This document shows positions 1 through 12,010 of a DNA stretch of 64,000 nt, piece after piece. Each line of letters opens with the position of its first letter. Positions within the stretch are counted from its first letter, which is position 1. The notes below the pieces were generated by a model, which was not told where the DNA came from, ran no database searches, and worked only from the letters and a program-made list of their open reading frames with translations. The translations under genes and the position numbers were made by a program. Source of the DNA: Ailurus styani (lineage: Eukaryota; Chordata; Mammalia; Carnivora; Ailuridae); contig LNAC01000030.1 of assembly GCA_002007465.1 (NCBI GenBank), positions 7,651,615 through 7,715,614 of the forward strand, written 5' to 3'.

Positions 1-1120
1 AAGAAAAGGGTCCCAAGTTAGGAATCGGATGCTCAGCATTGGAACCTGGCTCTGACACCAGTTGGTTTAGGGCAAAGTCACTTTCTCTCCCTCTTCCCAG
101 CATTGCCATCTGAAAAGAGGATCGGAGGATGTCGATGATGCTTGGCATTGGACTAGCACTCTCCACACATTATCTCATTTAAACCTCCAAACAACCCTGC
201 AAAGCTGGTGTAATTATTTTCCATATTTTCCAGGTGAGGAAATTGGGGTCCAGAGATTTAAGAAACTTGATGCGGGCCCCAGGAACCAGCACTCTTGTTT
301 GTTCCTCTGAAGACCCAGGGTCCATCCTGTTGTTTTACATTCTTTAATTCTTGGTAATCAACTAACTGGTTTGAAATCTCCCCATAGGACAGTTTTGTTC
401 CTTTTTTCAGCTACTTTATACTCCAGCAACTTCCCTTTTAGAGAATGAACTACAAATGCCCATATCATATTTGACGGTTTGCACAATTTTCCTGACTGTT
501 ATCTGAGGCAGGTAGCATTTCTTGAACAAACAGGTTCAGAGAAGTCACGTCACTCAAAATTTGCAGCAAGCGATGGGCAGAGCTAGGACTTGAGCCCTTG
601 TGCTATGACAAAGTCAGGCTGGTAAAGGGACAGAATCTAAGGCAGGATCCTGCCCAGGGTGATGCCCTAACAACAAACACAGGCAATCTTTTTGGTCTTT
701 AGCCCCAGGGGCAAATTGCATTGTTTCTCTTTCTGGCTTTTTCCTCTACTGACCAATTTCACTCAGTAATGCCTCCCTTGCTACATTAGCAGGTCTAGAT
801 TTTAGTCTTATCTCCACCAACCTGGTGGAGTCCTTACGTCCTCACCTCCAAGGATTTGCCAGTCAGGGTCTTGGGCTTTGGAGTCAGATAGACCTGACTT
901 CCAGTCCTGGCACCACCAAATGTTAGCTCTGTGCCCTCAGATGAAGTCACTACTTAATTCACTTGTTTTCTTCAGTTTCCTCATCTATAAAATGGGAGTA
1001 ACAAACAGTACACACTTCGTCAGTGGTGGTGAGGCACAAGAAAGAATTGAGTTAGCATCATGCTTAATATGGTGCCTGGCACGCAGTGAGCCCTCCATTG
1101 GTGGCAGATTATCTATACCT
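1..1120. repeat. Intergenic sequence with degenerate MIR fragments
   Basis: No gene is recognised. Three old MIR-type SINE fragments are visible. About 125-280 and 495-600 are reverse-oriented; the first contains 'cattatctcattta' and 'ggtgaggaaattgggg'. About 870-1100 is forward, with 'tttcctcatctataaaatggg' followed by 'ggtgcctggcac'. They are diverged and carry no coding signal. The open frame at 878-1282 lies over the forward MIR and is not treated as a gene. Confidence 0.7.
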
Positions 1121-1879
1121 ATAATATGTAGTATAGGGACAATCTATATAAAATATGCATGCATATTAGAGCTTTCTCCTCACTTCCCCAAGTTCTTCAA
1201 CAGAGAAGATCCTATTTCCATTCAGGATGTTTGGAGTTTAGGGAATGCTAGTGAATGGGAGAGAATGTTCGGGGGAGTCTGATGGATTATTAACCAGGCT
1301 GGGCTAAAGAAGTCGGCACCTCTCAGCCTGCAGTCCGGACAAGAGCTCTGGGCCAAGGAGACAGGATTCTGGTTCCAGTCTGGGGTGGAACTGATGGCTG
1401 GGTATCTTCGAGCAAAACTGTCCTCTTCTTGGTATGCCCGTCTGCACACTGATGGGTTTTTGATGATATCCTGAAGGGTCCTTCCAGCTTGAAAGCTGTG
1501 CAATTAACCACACGGGCCAGGGTGGATGTTGTTAGGTTGTAGACAAGCTGGCGTGAGAAAGCCAGCTCAGGAAAGCCCGGAGCAGCTGTCCTCAAACCCC
1601 TCGATCTCAGCAATCCTTTCTCCTAAAAGTTACCCAGACCCTAAGGGGCTCTCGCTGAGGTAGGTTCCATCTTTTACTATTTACTGTTTTAGAAAATAAA
1701 ACTGAAAATTTAAAAAATATGTTGAATGAACCTATGACATGTTAATAGAGATAACGTAGTTTTCATGAGAGTTTCTCTGGGGGAAACTTTTAATTGTTTG
1801 GCAGCTGGATTCTCCTCTCTGCTTCTGCATTCAGCCTGTTGCCCTATGTCATTGTGGTTAAAGTACTTGAAGAAAATGA

Positions 1880-2280
1880 ATTTGTCGCTGTCCTTTAGTA
1901 CTTCCTTTGTGGCAGGCACTCTACGAGGCTTTTTACCTGCATTGTCTTCTTTATCTTGTAAATTGCACTTTGGGAGAGATTGTCTTATCCACCCTCCCCT
2001 TTTTTTGAGAGAGAGAGGTGGGGGGGAGGGGCAGCAGGAGAGGGAGAGAGAGAATCCCAAGCAGGCTCCATGCCCAGCACAGAGCCTGACGCAGGGCTCA
2101 ATCTCCTGACCCCAAGATCATGACCTGAGCCGAAACCAAGAGTCGGACGCTGAACCGACTGAGCCACCCAGGCACCGCTTTCTCTATTTTAAAATGAGGA
2201 AGCTGAGGCTCAGTTAGATGGATTTGCCCAAGGTCACACAGCTTGAAGGTGGCAGAGTCAGAACTCGGACCTAGGCCACT
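1880..2280 (-). repeat. MIR fragment split by a CAN-SINE
   Basis: The left part (about 1885-1990) has the reverse-MIR text 'gtggcaggcactctacgagg'. The right part (2178-2280) has 'aaaatgaggaagctgaggct' and 'gcccaaggtcacacagct'. The CAN-SINE at 1998-2177 separates the two halves, so it inserted into an existing MIR. Confidence 0.75.
1998..2177 (-). mobile_element. CAN-SINE (reverse orientation)
   Basis: A T-run and (GA)n tract are followed by 'gatcatgacctgagccgaa' and 'gactgagccacccaggcac', which is the reverse complement of the carnivore tRNA-derived SINE. It lies inside a MIR. Confidence 0.92.
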
Positions 2281-2839
2281 AGGCTGGTGGCCAGCCTGGA
2301 GGGAGGGACATCTTTCCCATACTTTGGGCAACAATCTCTTCCCTCTCCTTTTCATCCTTTCCTCCTTGGACTGTTTGCTCCAACCACAGCCTCCAGCACC
2401 TGCATTAGCTGCCAGGGCATTAGAATCTCAGTGCCAAGAGAGCGGGTGCTCGTTGTTTGTTTGGGTCACTACCATATCTCAAGTGCCTGGCACACAGCCT
2501 GGCACACGGTGGCTACTAAGTAAATATTTGCCGAATGAATTGGTTGAAGGACTTCTCACCAATACTTGTGAAAATCCTCAAGGAGGTTGACCTCCTTCAA
2601 GATTTTCTTAAGGGGACACAACGGATCTCTTTACAGGGGGAAGGAAGGCGGATGGAGTGTACATCAGCAAGAACGGCATGCCAGGCTTAGCCTTTCAGAA
2701 GTGATTCCCAAAGGATTGATGGCGAGAGGTCTTAGGACAAGCCTTTCAGAGCCTCACTTGTAAATGGGGAAGGGTGGGATCCTGGGCGGCTGCACCTTAA
2801 TAGCGTCAGCTTGGTGTGTGCCCACGGTGGCTTTGCCTG

Positions 2840-3005
2840 TGAACTTGGATAATCCTCACAATAAGCAAGGGAAGGGGGTACTGTTATCCTTGCCTCTGTT
2901 TTGCAGACAAGGAGACAGAAGCCCACAGAGATGAAGTGACTTGCCTGAGGTCATACAGAAGGGCAGAGACCAATTCGAACCCAGGCTCAGACCTGTAATC
3001 ATCAG
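2840..3005 (-). repeat. MIR (reverse)
   Basis: 'aatcctcacaataa', 'gacaaggagacagaagccca' and 'gacttgcctgaggtcataca' follow the reverse-complement MIR order. The copy is old and non-coding. Confidence 0.75.
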
Positions 3006-3417
3006 ACCTTCTGCTCCAGGTTGCTCAGTCGGATCCTACAGCTTTCTCCTGGGGACCTTGATCCTTTCTGGGGGGCTCCTTGAAGTTCTAGCGTAAGTAG
3101 CATAAGTTCCCCTGCTTCACCAGATCCCAGGGTTCAGGGTCTCAGGATGCGCTGTCTGATGACATGTGTCTTAGTTCTGTCCCAACAGGAAGCTCCCCTG
3201 TGATTCAGGGCATGTCGCTCTGATTCTCTGCCCTTCACCTTCATCTTTATAATAAGAATTAAAAGGCCTCTACCTCTCTTTCAAAGAAAACCTGCTACAT
3301 AAAATTTTGAAGGCTCAGTCACAGTAAAGTCTAAATGACTGATCATAGTGCATGGATCTCCCTGACCCTGAGGGAGGCCTGCTATGGTGAAAGCTAGGTT
3401 ATTGGTCACTGGGAAGG

Positions 3418-3419
<2 letters not shown>

Positions 3420-3459
<40 letters not shown>
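3420..3459. repeat. (TG)n microsatellite
   Basis: About 20 uninterrupted TG units directly abut the T-rich end of the reverse CAN-SINE that follows. The array produces an artificial Val-Cys repeat ORF that should not be annotated. Confidence 0.98.
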
Positions 3460-3461
<2 letters not shown>

Positions 3462-3654
3462 AAAGATCTTATTTATTTATTTGAGAGAGAGAGAGAGAGA
3501 GAGCACAAGTTGGGGGTGGGGAGGGGCAGAGGGAGAGGGAGAAGCAGACTCCCCGCCAAGCTGGGAGCCCGATGCAGGGCTGGATCCTGGTACCCTAGCT
3601 TCAGGAGTGGAGCTGAAGGCAGACGCTTAACTGACTGAGCCCCCCAGCCACCCC
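3460..3654 (-). mobile_element. CAN-SINE (reverse orientation)
   Basis: 'aaagatcttatttatttatt', a (GA)n tract and a 'gactgagccccccagccacc' end identify a diverged reverse CAN-SINE. Confidence 0.9.
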
Positions 3655-4039
3655 AGTTAGGGAGCATTGTTAAAGTCACACCTGGAAGTGGTTGGTCACC
3701 CCTTCTGACCATGAAGTGCTCTCTGTAGGGCACAAACAAGGCCTTATAACCACGAGATGAGGACTTTTCATGAGGCCTTCTCTACACAGCAGAGAGGAGG
3801 CAAGGGTTAAAGGAGTGGCGGACCCTGGGGAATCACCTGCCGCTTCCCCCAGACTCCTCTACTTCTTCCTGGTTCCCCGGATCCTAAAGGGCAGGGTCCC
3901 TGCCCTAACCTTGATTCTGGTTCTTTCTAGTTGCAGCTGTGGGATTTGCGATTCAGACTGGTTCTCCTAGCAGGTGGGAGTGGTGGGACGACAGAGCTGT
4001 GCAGGCCAGTTTTTGAAACACAGCGGGGAGCATGACAAT

Positions 4040-4260
4040 ACTAGGAAGGAACACTGAATGAGCGCTTGTTGTATACCGTGTGCTGGACACCATTCTGTGC
4101 ATTTGACATATTAATTCATATATGCTGCATGACAAGCCAGCCAGGGCACGGGTAGTAGGCCCATTTTATAATTGAGGAAACTGGGACCCTTGAAGGGGCT
4201 GATTGACAGGCTCGAGGCCACTAACGTCTGGGTGGTGACAGAGCGGCTAGAGGTTGCAGG
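4040..4260 (-). repeat. MIR (reverse)
   Basis: 'gagcgcttgttgtataccgt', 'cattttataattgaggaaac' and the following text follow the reverse MIR layout. Confidence 0.65.
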
Positions 4261-4620
4261 GACAGCTGGATGCAGGCTGATGAATGAATGAAACCTGGTG
4301 TGGGCAGTCAGGCCATGGAGAGATGAGGAGAAGCCAGAGATGGGCCAGACGTCGGGGGAGGTGATGCTCACTCACACTCTGCCTACCCCTTTGTGATAGA
4401 GCGAAGTAATGTGCACGTGTGTTTCTGTTTGCTTTGGGCCCTGGGGCAGTGAAGAGGGAAAACACGTTCCCTTTTCTGGCCTGGAATTTGGGATCCGACC
4501 CAGTGTACTGATTCCCTCGGTATACTAACGTGCAAGGAGACCTGGATTTCCATCTCCTGCTTCTGTAAAGAGAGGTGATAAACAGGTAAGGATCAATGGA
4601 GAATAAGAAGGAAACTTACA

Positions 4621-4816
4621 GGGGCACCTGGGTGGCTCAGTCAGTTAAGTGTCTGACTTCGGCTCAGGTCATGATCTGAGGGTCCTGGGATCAAACCCGG
4701 TGTCGGCTCTCTGCTCAATGTGGAGTTTGCTTCTCCCTCTTCCCCAGCCCCTCCTTTGCTCATTCTCTCTCTCTTTCGCTCAAATAAATAAATAAAATCT
4801 AAAAGGAAAAAAAAAA
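4621..4816 (+). mobile_element. CAN-SINE
   Basis: 'ggggcacctgggtggctcag' head, CT-rich middle and 'aaataaataaataaaatct' tail followed by an A-run. It is an older subtype ('cagttaagtgtctgacttcg'). Confidence 0.95.
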
Positions 4817-4849
4817 GGGAGGAATTGATAGACAGAGGTTTAAGAGGCA

Positions 4850-5095
4850 CCTCCAAGTCACAATTGTGAGTTCTGATTCTGCCTCTCTTGTTGGATCTGT
4901 GGTCTCTTGGGCAATTGCCTCACCTCCCCGAGCCTCAGCGTTCTCATCTGTAAAATGCGGATAATGAAAGTACCTCCACTCAGGGCTGATGTGAGGAGTA
5001 AGAGGGGAAGGTGCCATGTCACAGATGCATAGCCGAGTGCCTGGCTGGCACTCAATCTACCCTCAATAAATGTTAACCATTGTGGTTATTGTCTA
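4850..5095 (+). repeat. MIR (forward, near full length)
   Basis: 'tctcatctgtaaaatgcgga' is followed by 'gagtgcctggctggcactca' and 'tcaataaatgttaaccattg', the 3' half of MIR in the forward direction. Confidence 0.8.
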
Positions 5096-5099
5096 TGTG

Positions 5100-6250
5100 C
5101 TGGACTCTCTGAGGATCATGCCCAAAACAGAAAGAGTAAAATAAAATAGAATGAGGGGGTCAGACTGGAATGTGTCCACTCTCTTTTGATCAGGAACTGT
5201 TTCACAGTAATAGATCATGTTAGAAACCCCAATGGGAATTAGTTGAGCCGTTTTATGATTTTGTATTTTGACCCGCGAAGAAGGAAGCGATTTTAAGTCA
5301 AATATACTATTTTCAATAAGCGTATCAGTTCAAAATTTTCCTCTCCGTAGTTTAAACCATTTATAATATGCATGATATGTGAAGATCAATTCTGACTTCT
5401 CCTCACTTTCCAAAGGGCACCTGTGCTTGATCTGCTTTACATTCAGGACAGAAGAGAATGCCTGGTGGGTGAACACACCTGGAAGTGACGTTTCATTGGG
5501 GGGCCAAATGGACATTAAAATAGGCTGAAATGTAACAAGAGAAGGGAAATCACTTTCAGGACCGGAGGGTTTAAATTCCGGCATTTGACGCCTAGAAAGC
5601 CGATTTGTACGGTTTCAGAAGAATCGTAACGTTTGTCGTATGCAAGAGAAAATTGATCTCATGTCCCTGTGGGCAAGCGTCTCTCTGCGTGTACTCTGCA
5701 TCTGGAGATCTCCTTCATGCCCGAAGAAAAAGCACATGTTACTCTCTCTTTTTAACACTCTTTGAAATTTTGGGAAGTGCAAGAATTTCCCTGATAAGCT
5801 ATATAAGAAATGTGACCAGATAAACACGATTTATGAATCTTGAGGCAAATTTGTGGGGGAGATACCAGCTTCCTTCTCCTTATTTCCTTGTGTTTCTGAC
5901 ATCAGAGTTCCTTTTGCATCCTGCCTTTAATCACTGGTTCATTAAGGGTATAAATTAAATAATACATGATGAAGAATAAGACCAACGTAAAACCATATAT
6001 TAGCCAAAGCCACTCCAGTGGCCAAATGATAAACATCCTGGTTGGAAGAAATTAGATCATCATTTTGTTTGATCACCGCCAACTTCTGCTTTTGATTCTT
6101 CTGTTTATCCTAAGAAGCTCTCACACTGAGAAAAATCTTTTAAGTAGCAAAATAATTATTCACTACTTAAAAAAAATGGAACCAAGCTCCATGACCTTCT
6201 AATGGTGTGAACCTTCTGGAACACCCCCCTCCCTGTTGGGCAAAGCCGGT
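5100..6250. other. Unique intergenic sequence, nothing recognised
   Basis: No gene, splice-linked exon chain or identifiable repeat is seen here. The short ORFs at 5330-5584 and 5605-5823 overlap on opposite strands and resemble no family I know. Confidence 0.5.
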
Positions 6251-6380
6251 GGAAAGTAGTGAAAACACAGACCTAGGCTTGAAGCTTGTTTCTGCCATTT
6301 ACCTGCTGTGACTAAGCCTTGGTGATCTCATCTGCCAACTGGGTACTATTAAGGCAGGACTCATGTGAAGTCTTGGAGAA
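6250..6380 (+). repeat. MIR (forward, partial)
   Basis: 'gcttgtttctgccatttacc', 'gtgactaagccttggtgatc' and 'tcatctgccaactgggtact' match the core of MIR. Confidence 0.65.
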
Positions 6381-7084
6381 GGTCCGTGAAACACCTTGCA
6401 CCCCTTCCCTGTTCTCAGCAAGCTCCTGTCCCCTGCTTTCAGCTCCGTCATATCCCTCCAGGACTCAGACAGATCCACAGAGACACACAGAGGGTGGATT
6501 CACTGTCTAGCAGAGGCAACACTGTGAACGCAGCTGTGGTTCTCAGAGGAACTTTGGGGTGGCCCCAATCCCCCGGGGAGAGAAGGGCAGAGGGGAGGGG
6601 GAAGGTGTGGTGGGAGGGGCTGCCTCTGATTCACTGTGTGAGCAGAAGATTGGGGGCCTCCCTTGTAGGGGTGGGAGAAGGTAGGGGATGAGAAGAGAGG
6701 CAGCAAAGCCCACAGGATGTCCAACCCAACCCATTTCTGCCCAGAGGTCTCACCAACATTCTCCCAGTTTGGACGGGATCCTGGCAGCCTTCTTTCCCAC
6801 ACCTGGCTTTAATGACACGGGGGGAGACCTCCCTTTCTGGTCTACCCCACTGATCTGTCCTTTTCTTTCCTTGGCATTTGGGGTCTTCACTGCGTAGGGA
6901 TTGGGCAGGGTACGCCCTATGCCCTATGGACTGTATCTCTCTAGATGAGATGGAAGGAACAGGAAGTAATGGGTCTTAAATTCTTTTCTGAGCTCAGCTG
7001 GAAGGGAGCTGATGGTTCCTGGAGCCTGCATTTCACCATAGGAGGAGCTTTTGAGGAGCTCTCCATGCCCGTGTCCCTAGCAGG

Positions 7085-7335
7085 TTCTCACAGCAGCGTA
7101 GCCCGGGTTGCATTCAGACAGCCCTGGGTTTGACTCCTGGCTTTGCCATTTACTACCAGCTATGTGACCTTGGGCAAGGTCTTGATCCTGTGTGAGCTTC
7201 AGTTTCTCACCTCTCATATGTGGGTGGTGATGGTGGGCTTCTCTCAGGGCTGCTGTGAGCACCGGGCAAGAAGAAGGCAGCAGAGCCAACAGAGCTCTGG
7301 CACGTAGTGAACGCTCTGTGAATGTGAACTTCAGA
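7085..7335 (+). repeat. MIR (forward)
   Basis: 'ttgactcctggctttgccat', 'agctatgtgaccttgggcaa' and 'ctctggcacgtagtgaacgc' mark an almost complete MIR. Confidence 0.85.
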
Positions 7336-7419
7336 AAATAAATAAGCTTCCCTTTGAGGCAGGTTGGTAATGTGCTTCGTTTTTGGAGTTGGAGAAACTA
7401 CGGGTTAGAAAGGTAATGT

Positions 7420-7601
7420 GAGGGGCACCTGGGTGGCTCAGTTGGTTAAGCGCCTGCATTTGGCTCAGGTCATGATCCTGGGGTCCTGGGATCGAGCCCA
7501 GCATCAGGCTCCCTGCTCAGCAGGGGAGTCTGCTTCTCTCTCTGCCTCTCACCTCACTTGTACTCTCTCTCTCTCTCAAATAAATAAATTAAAAAAAAAA
7601 A
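7420..7601 (+). mobile_element. CAN-SINE with target-site duplication
   Basis: 'ggggcacctgggtggctcag' head and 'aaataaataaattaaaa' tail. The flanks carry 'agaaaggtaatg' on the left and 'agaaaggtgatg' on the right, an 12-base target-site duplication with one difference. Confidence 0.95.
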
Positions 7602-7674
7602 GAAAGGTGATGCAGCTCATCCAAACCCACCTGACCCATCAGTGAGGGGAACTTGAGTTTTCCACAGGATCCTG

Positions 7675-7815
7675 TGATCAATAGCATAGGTTTTGGAGTC
7701 CACAGAGCTGCACTTGACCCTGGCTGCACTCTTCCTTGGCCAGGTGATCTTGAATGAGTCACCATTGCCTCTGAGCCTTGATTTTCCTTCTCTGTAAGAT
7801 ACGGCTGCCTGTCTC
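7675..7815 (+). repeat. MIR (forward, partial)
   Basis: 'ggttttggagtccacagagc' through 'gtgatcttgaatgagtcacc' and 'ccttctctgtaagatac' follow the MIR order. Confidence 0.75.
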
Positions 7816-8438
7816 CCTTCAAAGAGCAGCCTTGGTGTCTCCTGGCCCAGGGACGTTTTGCAGGGGTTGAGGTAGAATGCAGAAGCTGTCTGAAGACAGC
7901 CCTTTTTTCTGTTCTTTGTGAAAGCCTGAATTCAGTGAGAAGGTGAAGCCGGGGTCCCAGGTGGGTGGTGAGAGGAGCCTACATCTGTGATGCAAAGCCA
8001 AGGACATAGGAGAGGTAGTCTCAAGGTCCTGGGTCCCTTGAGTTTTGGCATCCTGGGCTCTGCTGCCTTGGGGAGATGGTGGGTCTCTGGGTGAAGTTAC
8101 CGGGTGGTAACCCAATCCTGCAGTTAAACCCAAGGCACAGTGGTTTCAAATCTTGGCAAAGAATCTGGACTTTAGGCACATGAGGGAAGCGGACAGGGAT
8201 GGACTTCAGGGGACCCAACCCCTTTGGACAATGGGCATCCATCATAGGAGGAGCAAGGGTGGCATGAAGCCCAGGTGCCCCCCTTGTTCTGTGCTCTGTA
8301 TAAGCCCCAAGGATTTGGTGTCTAATGCTGGCAATGGAGAGAAGCTCACTACACACTGAGACTCCTTTTCTGACAGCTCTGTAGGGTGAGCTCTGAGTCC
8401 TACTGAACGTGATTTAATAAATAAGAATGACCAAAAGA

Positions 8439-8630
8439 GGGGCGCCTGGGTGGCTCAGTGGGTTAAAGCCTCTGCCTTCGGCTCAGGTCATGGTCTCAGG
8501 GTCCTGGGATCGAGGCCCACATGGGTCTCTCTGCTCATCAGGGAGCCTGCTTCCTCCTCTCTCTCTGCCTGCCTCTCTGCCTACTTGTGATCTCTCTCTC
8601 TGTGTCAAATAAATCTTTAAAAAAAAAAAA
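8439..8630 (+). mobile_element. Young CAN-SINE, mustelid-like subtype, with perfect duplication
   Basis: The head reads 'ggggcgcctgggtggctcag' and then 'tgggttaaagcctctgcctt', the subtype that suggests a mustelid host. The 16-base duplication 'aagaatgaccaaaaga' is exact at 8423-8438 and 8631-8646, so this is a recent insertion. Confidence 0.97.
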
Positions 8631-8649
8631 AAGAATGACCAAAAGAACA

Positions 8650-9830
8650 TTCGGTGTACATCTGAGAGCACAGGGTCAGAGTAGCAGGTGCAACAAGATG
8701 GGGAGGGAAGAGAGGAGACACACGGGAGGGCTCTGCTCAGCTCAGCGTAGCCACCTGGTCTTAACCCACCGAAAGGTGAAGGATGTGGTTCCTTGGTAGA
8801 AATCGATGCTGAGGCCAGCGTCCTTGGGGTCCTGCCTCCCAGGGCTGCCCAAATTCCTCTCAAGCCCCTCCTCGGTCTCAGTCCCGGCTTTTGTGTCCTC
8901 AAGGTGTCTACCTGCCGGTTTGAGGGAAAAACAGCCTGCAGCCTCATCCTCCTTATCTCTACTCCCCAGATGGTGTGAAGATGAGAGTCCCACCAGAGCC
9001 GTTGGCTGAGCCCGGGTACTCATCCATCGCCAGCGTCACCACAGCCAGCCCTCACCCCAGGCCCAAGAGTGCTGGTCTCAGGCCCAAAGTTCTCAGAAGA
9101 ATGAGCTGAACGGGAAGAAGGGGGACTGATTTTCCTGAGGCCATGGAGTTACCAGTGCAGAGAGTCACCTGGGTGCTGGCTCGCTGAGCGGACCCTCCGG
9201 GGAGCAGACCCCTGGCCTCCCGGCCCCAGTGTGGCACTAACACCCTGCTGGGCCACCCCGGTCGGGCTGTGGGGTGTCGGTGACTACCTCCTTCTGTGAG
9301 TGCTGATCCGTGGCCCTGGGCAAGGGTGAGGACCTCACCAGCCCTGAGCCGTCCTGGGAGTGGTCCTCACACACACAGACACCTTAGGAGTCCTGCTCAC
9401 ATGATCCGAGTTGCCTGCCCCTGGACAGGCCCCCCAGCTTCTGCCCTCCCTGGGGGGAAGGGGTAAAGTAGGAACACAGGTTTCACACAACACTCAGGTT
9501 CTCCGAAATGAGGAAGAGGCCCCAAACAAAGCGACAACAGAAAGCTACTCACGGTGGTCTGCGGCCGAGCTCCTGGACCCCGCCGGGCGCTGAGGAGTCC
9601 TGGTGGCTGTGTGTCTGGGAGCTGCCCTGGGTCCCAGTCGGAGCTCCTGTTCATCAGCCCCCCAAGTCAGCTTTCTCTCGCTCTTACTCTTTCTCACAGA
9701 TGAATGAGCATGAGGAGGTCTGGCCTTCCGTCCCCGTCACCACTTCCCCTCTGGGTCCCCAGTGCCACAGCCTTCTTGCCCCTGCGATTGAGCTCTTTCT
9801 CACAAGGGACTCTGCCCAGGGTGGGGCGTA
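8650..9830. other. GC-moderate unique intergenic sequence
   Basis: Ordinary repeats are not apparent in this 1.2 kb. Several overlapping ORFs lie on both strands (the longest is the minus-strand frame at 8483-8947, which begins in the SINE). None has a recognisable domain. I see no basis for a gene. Confidence 0.45.
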
Positions 9831-9834
9831 GGCA

Positions 9835-9965
9835 TAGGCCCTGGAGTCAAGGGACTTGGGTTCTAATCCAACGCAGCTGTTAGGACCTTGAGCAATTCAC
9901 TTAATCTTCCTAAAGATTAGTTTCTTCATCTGCAAAATGGAGGTACGGCATGGGCCTTACACAGA
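9835..9965 (+). repeat. MIR (forward, partial)
   Basis: 'ggccctggagtcaagggact', 'gagcaattcacttaatcttc' and 'cttcatctgcaaaatggagg' match MIR. Confidence 0.8.
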
Positions 9966-10349
9966 TCACCTGGAAGGACATTCCATTCCAATCCCTCTCG
10001 CCTATCAGATCAGAGCTTTGAAATCCAGTGCCTATAGGCGCCCGCCAGATAACAGAAATGGGTAAAGGGTGCTGGTATGGGGCAACAGAGAGGGGTGGGG
10101 GGCTGTGGGGGGATGGGGACACATGACCCAGTCAAAGGCGGCTGGCATCTGTCAGGGACAGCCCAGCCTTGCTGCATGGGAATGCAGACCCCAGGGCCAG
10201 CTGTCCCAGGGCTTTGGAACATGTGCCCCATTTTCCAAGAGAGAAAAGAAATTCTGACTTTTATGTAATGGCTTCCAATTTTAGAATGTTGACCACAAAG
10301 TCAAATCTTTTAAAAAATGCTATGTGGGTCAAAACTAACCCCATTTTTC

Positions 10350-10435
10350 ATTTCTATTTGTTTGACCACTGGCTGCCTGAAGGCAGGGATTGTGTCCCTA
10401 ATGCCTAGTCCTGGGCTTAGTAAATACTCAGGTAT
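10350..10435 (+). repeat. L2 3' end fragment
   Basis: 'gcctgaaggcagggattgtg' followed by 'gcttagtaaatactcagg' resembles the conserved 3' end of L2. Confidence 0.6.
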
Positions 10436-10489
10436 CCGGTACCGAGAAAAGTGTTTTCAATCATGTTATCAGATAGAATATCGATTGAT

Positions 10490-10935
10490 TGTTTGATTGC
10501 TTCAAGTTTTTATTTAAATTCCAGCTAGTTCACATACTGTGTCATATTTGTTTCAGGTGTAGGATTGAGTGATCCATCAGTACATAGAACACCCAGTGCT
10601 GGGCGCCTGGGTGGCTCAGTCAGTTGGGTGTCTGCCTTACACTTAGGTCATGATCCCAGGGTACTGGGATTGAGTCCCGCATCAGGCTCCTTGCTCAGTA
10701 GGGAGCCTGCTTCTTCCTCTCCCTCTGCCTGCCTGCCGCTTCCTTGCTTGTGCTCTCTCTCTCACTATCTCTATGTCAAATGAATAAATAAATAAAAATT
10801 TTAAAAAAAGAACACCCAGTGCTCATCACTACAAGTGCCCTCCCGACCATCACCCGTTTAACCCATGTCCCCGCCCACCTCCCCTCCAGCAACCCTCAGT
10901 GTGTCCTCTGTAGTTAAGAGTCTGTTTTAGGGTTT
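10490..10935 (-). mobile_element. L1 3' end (antisense), split by a CAN-SINE
   Basis: 'gtttcaggtgtaggattgag', 'catcacccgtttaacccatg' and 'cagcaaccctcagtgtgtcc' correspond to the carnivore L1 3' untranslated end in reverse, also seen at 27.6 kb. The SINE at 10601-10808 interrupts it. No ORF2 coding remains. Confidence 0.85.
10601..10808 (+). mobile_element. CAN-SINE nested in L1, perfect duplication
   Basis: The 15-base duplication 'agaacacccagtgct' at 10586-10600 and 10809-10823 flanks the element. The interrupted sequence is L1 3' end, so the order of events is L1 first, SINE second. Confidence 0.97.
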
Positions 10936-11254
10936 ATCAGATAGGTCAAATGAGAATCTGCTTCTTCCTAGGGGTACAGAGATGAGTGTGATAAAGTTCC
11001 TGCTTTCCCCGGTGAATGGCATTTGATTATGTCATCCGATATTTTTACTTATGGCCCCCATCTCCCAGACTCCAAGGGATGGACCTGGGCCAGTGGAATC
11101 TCAGGGAGATTCTGCCCCTGAGGCAGAGAGCTGCCAGATTCAGCAAGTAAAACTACGGGATGACAACATCTGTCACACACAAACTGAAACGTTATGTGTC
11201 GTTTCTCTGAAATTGACATTTAAATAGGCATTCTGTCATTTCTCCGGCAACCGG

Positions 11255-11345
11255 ACCCAGAGGGGATGTCTGGCAACATCTGCAGACGGCACAGCTGGGA
11301 TGGTTCTAGGGACCTCCAGGGAGTGGAGGTGGAGGATGCTGGACA
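11255..11345. repeat. MER5-like DNA transposon fragment (tentative)
   Basis: 'ggatgtctggcaacatctgc' and 'gatgctggacagcaaagac' loosely recall a MER5/hAT-Charlie internal segment. The match is weak and assigned from memory. Confidence 0.35.
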
Positions 11346-11494
11346 GCAAAGACGAAGGGGAGCAAACACGAGGAATCTGGGTTCCAGTGGGGTCTCGGCC
11401 ACTGCCCGGCTGTGTGTCCTCACTTCCCTTGTCCAGCCTGTATTTCCCCATTCCTAAAATGAGGAAGTTGCAGTTAATTGGTGTCTCTATAACT

Positions 11495-11615
11495 TCCGTA
11501 GGCATCGGAATCACCCAGGGCTCGTTACCATACAGATCGCTGCCCCTCCCACCCTAGGCTCCTGGCTGAGGCCGGCTCCCGGAGGCCTGAGAATCTGCCT
11601 TCCCAACAAGTTCCC
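11495..11615 (+). repeat. MER5A-like hAT fragment
   Basis: 'catcggaatcacccagggct', 'gaggcctgagaatctgcctt' and 'cccaacaagttcccc' follow the MER5A pattern of a non-autonomous hAT DNA transposon. It has no coding capacity. Confidence 0.6.
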
Positions 11616-12010
11616 CGGGGCTGTTGTTGGTCCTTGGACACGTCTTGGGTAGCCCGGATGAGATGGGCTTCTGGCCTGGTCGGTCCAGGATCTCCAGGCT
11701 CCCCGGGTACCCCGGGCAGGGCTGATGGGACCCACACGGGAAGTCTGTTCTCTCTTTCCGCAGAGAGGGCTGGGTGCATCTGCAGGGGACGGCCCAGGAG
11801 CTGATTTTCTCCAGTTGGTTTTTCCAGCAGGGACAACCAGCCTCACCAGCCCGTGTCCTGCGAGACTCTGCCATCTACTGGACGCATTGATCCCATGCCG
11901 GGCCTCAGGCTGGGCTGTCTGGTGCCTGACGGAGGGGGGGGACATTCAGGGATGGTGTCTCCCCCAGCAGGCCCCGTGGAAGCAACCTTTGTTAACATCT
12001 GGGCCATGTT

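Noticed and set aside
3384..3638. ORFs with Val-Cys repeats
   Set aside because: Produced by the (TG)n microsatellite and the reverse SINE beside it.
8439..8510. tRNA-like head of CAN-SINEs as tRNA genes
   Set aside because: These are SINE promoters derived from a tRNA; they lack a full cloverleaf and do not stand alone.
8427..8630. SINE-derived plus-strand frame and similar frames at 19394, 54752 and 59341
   Set aside because: The same peptide recurs wherever the SINE head is present (GWLSGLKPLPSAQVM), so it is repeat-derived.
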